A stretch of DNA of 64,000 nt, from contig NC_080075.1 of assembly GCF_949987535.1 (NCBI RefSeq), positions 44,059,536 through 44,123,535 on the forward strand. Reading direction: 5' to 3'. The translations under genes were made by a program, and so were the position numbers. The DNA is from Balaenoptera acutorostrata (lineage: Eukaryota > Chordata > Mammalia > Artiodactyla > Balaenopteridae). Positions 61,711-64,000 of the stretch are shown here, piece after piece (position 1 is the stretch's first letter; each line of letters begins with the position of its first letter). Below the pieces are notes generated by a model. It was given only the letters and a program-made list of their open reading frames with translations, made no database searches and was not told where the DNA came from.

Positions 61711-62056
61711 CTGCAGTGGTTACTTTTTTTTTTTTTTTAAACATCTTTTTTGGAGTATAATTGCTTTACAATGGTGCGTTAGTTTCTGCTGTATAACAAA
61801 GTGAATCAGCTATATGTATACATACATCCCCATATCCCCTCCCTCTTGCGTCTCCCTCCCACCCTCCCTATCCCACCCCTCTAGGTGGTCACAAAGCACC
61901 GAGCTGATCTCCCTGTGCTACGTGGCTGCTTCTCACTAGCTATCTGTCTTACATTTGGTAGTGTATGTAAGTCCATGCCACTCTCTCACTTCATCCCAGC
62001 TTACCCTTCCCCCTCCCCGTGTCCTCAAGTCCATTCTCTGCAGTAGTTACTTTTTT
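61711..62056. repeat. Target site duplication around L1-D
   Basis: CTGCAGTGGTTACTTTTTT (61711-61729) and CTGCAGTAGTTACTTTTTT (62038-62056) flank the insertion, 19 bp with one mismatch; the T run overlaps the L1 A tail. Confidence 0.88.
61724..62037 (-). mobile_element. L1-D: 5'-truncated L1 3' end
   Basis: About 314 bp, all 3' UTR plus A tail, highly similar to L1-A 1691-2010. Only the last part of an L1 transcript was copied. Confidence 0.93.
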
Positions 62057-62982
62057 CTCTAATGGATTACATAAATTCAGAACTAGACTATTTGATCAAA
62101 ATCTGAAGACATTTTTAGAGCATTTTAGTCTTCAAATGTATTAAGCGAGATATACAGCCTGTTTTCTTTAAAAAAAAAAAAAAGCTTTTCCTTTAAAAAA
62201 TCGAAACAGATACAAACTTATAAATTGACACTTTAGAAGGATATTTTATCTTTAGTGTGTCAAAAATATACCATTTAGGATTTATTTGCAATTTGCCCTG
62301 GTAAGCAGCTTCTGTTTCATTTTCTTGCAGCACTTTTACTTTTTTGAGGGTAGGTGGCTGCAAAAAGAAAGATGTCTGTAAAATATTTGACTGACTGAAT
62401 TATTCTCATCTTTTTCTTATGCTGTAGGAATTTCAAGCCTCTCTCCACTCCATATCAGTCATGAAATAGAGCTTTAAATATAAAACAAGGTCTGAAACTA
62501 GTTGACAGAGGCTACATAGAAGTGATGCTAAGCCCTGAAGCAATGACCACCTTATGACCCAGCACTAGTCTTTTGATTCTGCTCTACCAAGAGCTCTCAG
62601 TGTCCAATCTGCCCTTTTTCTGATCAGGGTTATGACCTTTTGCCCTTCCAGGATGACCAGCTTTCCAAGAAAATTATGAGCTTAGGCAAAGGCTAGTAGA
62701 TGGATGTGGTTTTAGTATATGGATGGCAGAGGAATGCTGCCATCCTCCTTCTTATCATCCAATGTTCTCTGCTGGGGTGTATGAACTTTATTAATTCTTG
62801 TCTCACTATCCTGGTTTGTGACATATCTGTGTTCCTATCTATACTATTATTTACTCTATGTTAACTGTTCTAATGATTTTATTCTTAAAGAAAACTTTAT
62901 ATTACATTAAAAATGGAAAACCATTATTTCTCTAATACAGTGGTCTCTAAGTTTTTTAGTTTACATAGGCCATAATAAAAAT
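62057..62982. other. Single-copy intergenic DNA
   Basis: No gene or repeat recognised; an A run lies at 62169-62183. Confidence 0.4.
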
Positions 62983-62994
62983 GTTGAGTATGTA

Positions 62995-63504
62995 TGACAT
63001 ACTTCACTCTGTATGTCATACAGAGTGAAGTAAGTCAGAAAGAGAAAAACAAATACAGTATGCTAACACATATATATGGAATCTAAGGAAAAAAAAAAAA
63101 AAAGGTCATGAAGAACCTAGTGGCAAGATGGGAATAAAGACACAGACCTACTAAAGAATGGATTTGAGGATATGGGGAGGGGGAAGGGTAAGATGTGACA
63201 GGGTGAGAGAGTGTCATGGACATATATACACTACCAAATGTAAAATAGATAGCTAGTGGGAAGCAGCCGCATAGCACAGGGAGATCAGCTCGGTGCTTTG
63301 TGACCACCTAGAGGGGTGGGATAGGGAGGGTGGGAGGGAGGGAGATGAGAGGGAAGAGATATGGAAACATATGTATATGTATAACTGATTCACTTTGTTT
63401 TAAAGCAGAAACTAACACACCATTGTAAAGCAATTATACTTCAACAAAGATGTTAAAAAATAAAAAAATAAATAAAAAAAATAAAAAACCAAAAAAAAAA
63501 AAAA
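62995..63504 (+). mobile_element. L1-E: 5'-truncated L1 3' end with short 5' fold-back
   Basis: Covers the last few codons of ORF2, the 3' UTR and a compound A-rich tail (63451-63504) on the plus strand. The 5' border carries a short inverted copy of its own first bases (62996-63036). Confidence 0.92.
62996..63036. repeat. Near-perfect palindrome at the L1-E 5' junction
   Basis: ACTTCACTCTGTATG (63001-63015), one spacer base, then its exact reverse complement (63017-63031). Arms extend to 20 bp with one mismatch. Confidence 0.95.
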
Positions 63505-63516
63505 GTTGAGTATGTA

Positions 63517-64000
63517 CATTCAGCCATGTATTGTTCCATTTATAACAATGTACATGTAACACTGTACAAATATCATTCACATTATGACAAAGAGAAAAAT
63601 GTCAAGGATAAGTTAAGAAAGGAATATAAATAGAAGTTCATATTTTGTACTGAAGTAGATCATCTTGCATAATTCCTAGAGTATGTGTGTCAAACTCTGG
63701 TGACCATTTTTCTAATATACATTAAAATAAAAACATAACTATTAAATTTTGTAAAAGCTATATACTACCTACAATCACCTAGAGTACCACCAGTGATATG
63801 AATATCACACTTTTCTATTTGCAGAGGAAAGAGTTAGCATAACAAAGAGAAAGACTTTCCCTGTTCTCAAATAATACAGTAGTCTTTTCACTTTCAAACC
63901 CTTGGCTTATTGTATGACTCTTTCCAACCAAAAGTTCTGATTCAAAAATCAGAAGACGAGAAGAGTGGTCCTCACAAAGTCAGAACGTTCATCCTATTCT
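63517..64000. other. Single-copy intergenic DNA to window end
   Basis: AT-rich, no gene or recognised repeat. Confidence 0.4.

Larger units (their letters stand above)
62983..63516. repeat. 12-bp target site duplication around L1-E
   Basis: GTTGAGTATGTA at 62983-62994 and 63505-63516, identical copies. Confidence 0.92.

Overview
This window is mammalian nuclear DNA, most likely from a cetacean or a close relative. Three copies of a tRNA-derived SINE of the CHR type (tRNA-Glu-like head, long body, A-rich tail) and several L1 LINEs with cetartiodactyl-type 3' UTRs are present. No BovB, Bov-tA or pig PRE-1 elements were recognised, which argues against ruminants and pigs. The assignment is an inference from repeat families. 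I found no host protein-coding exon, rRNA, tRNA, snRNA or CRISPR array. The window reads as an AT-rich gene desert or a very large intron.

Layout. 0.66-1.2 kb: solo ERV1-type LTR, minus strand. 1.7-9.1 kb: near full-length L1 (L1-A, minus) with 5' UTR promoter, ORF1, ORF2 and 3' UTR, broken by a few lesions and by a nested SINE with a perfect 16-bp target duplication. 9.1-26.4 kb: single-copy sequence with old MIR, L2, L1M, MaLR-like and hAT relics, including a MITE with an intact 8-bp duplication. 26.45-26.82 kb: second SINE. 27-33 kb: mostly single-copy. 33.0-35.3 kb: L1-B, whose 5' half is inverted (twin priming). 35.5-38.35 kb: L2, MIR, a hAT MITE and MER20. 38.4-46.6 kb: long single-copy stretches with two of the three candidate regulatory blocks. 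47-53.9 kb: L2, L1M and MIR relics and the third SINE. 54.1-59.45 kb: old L1 ends followed by L1-C (minus), which lacks ORF1 and the start of ORF2. 61.7-63.5 kb: two 5'-truncated L1 3' ends in opposite orientations (L1-D, L1-E).

No genes work together as a pathway here. The only coding capacity is that of decayed L1 copies: ORF1p is an RNA-binding chaperone and ORF2p an endonuclease/reverse transcriptase. Such L1 machinery would have mobilised the SINEs in trans. Insertion order can partly be read from nesting: L2/L1M/MIR relics are oldest, then the L1s, then the SINEs inside L1-A and inside an L2. I did not find an undescribed biological system. The most interesting points are the structural histories of L1-B, L1-C and L1-E, and three repeat-poor blocks that look like candidate conserved enhancers.
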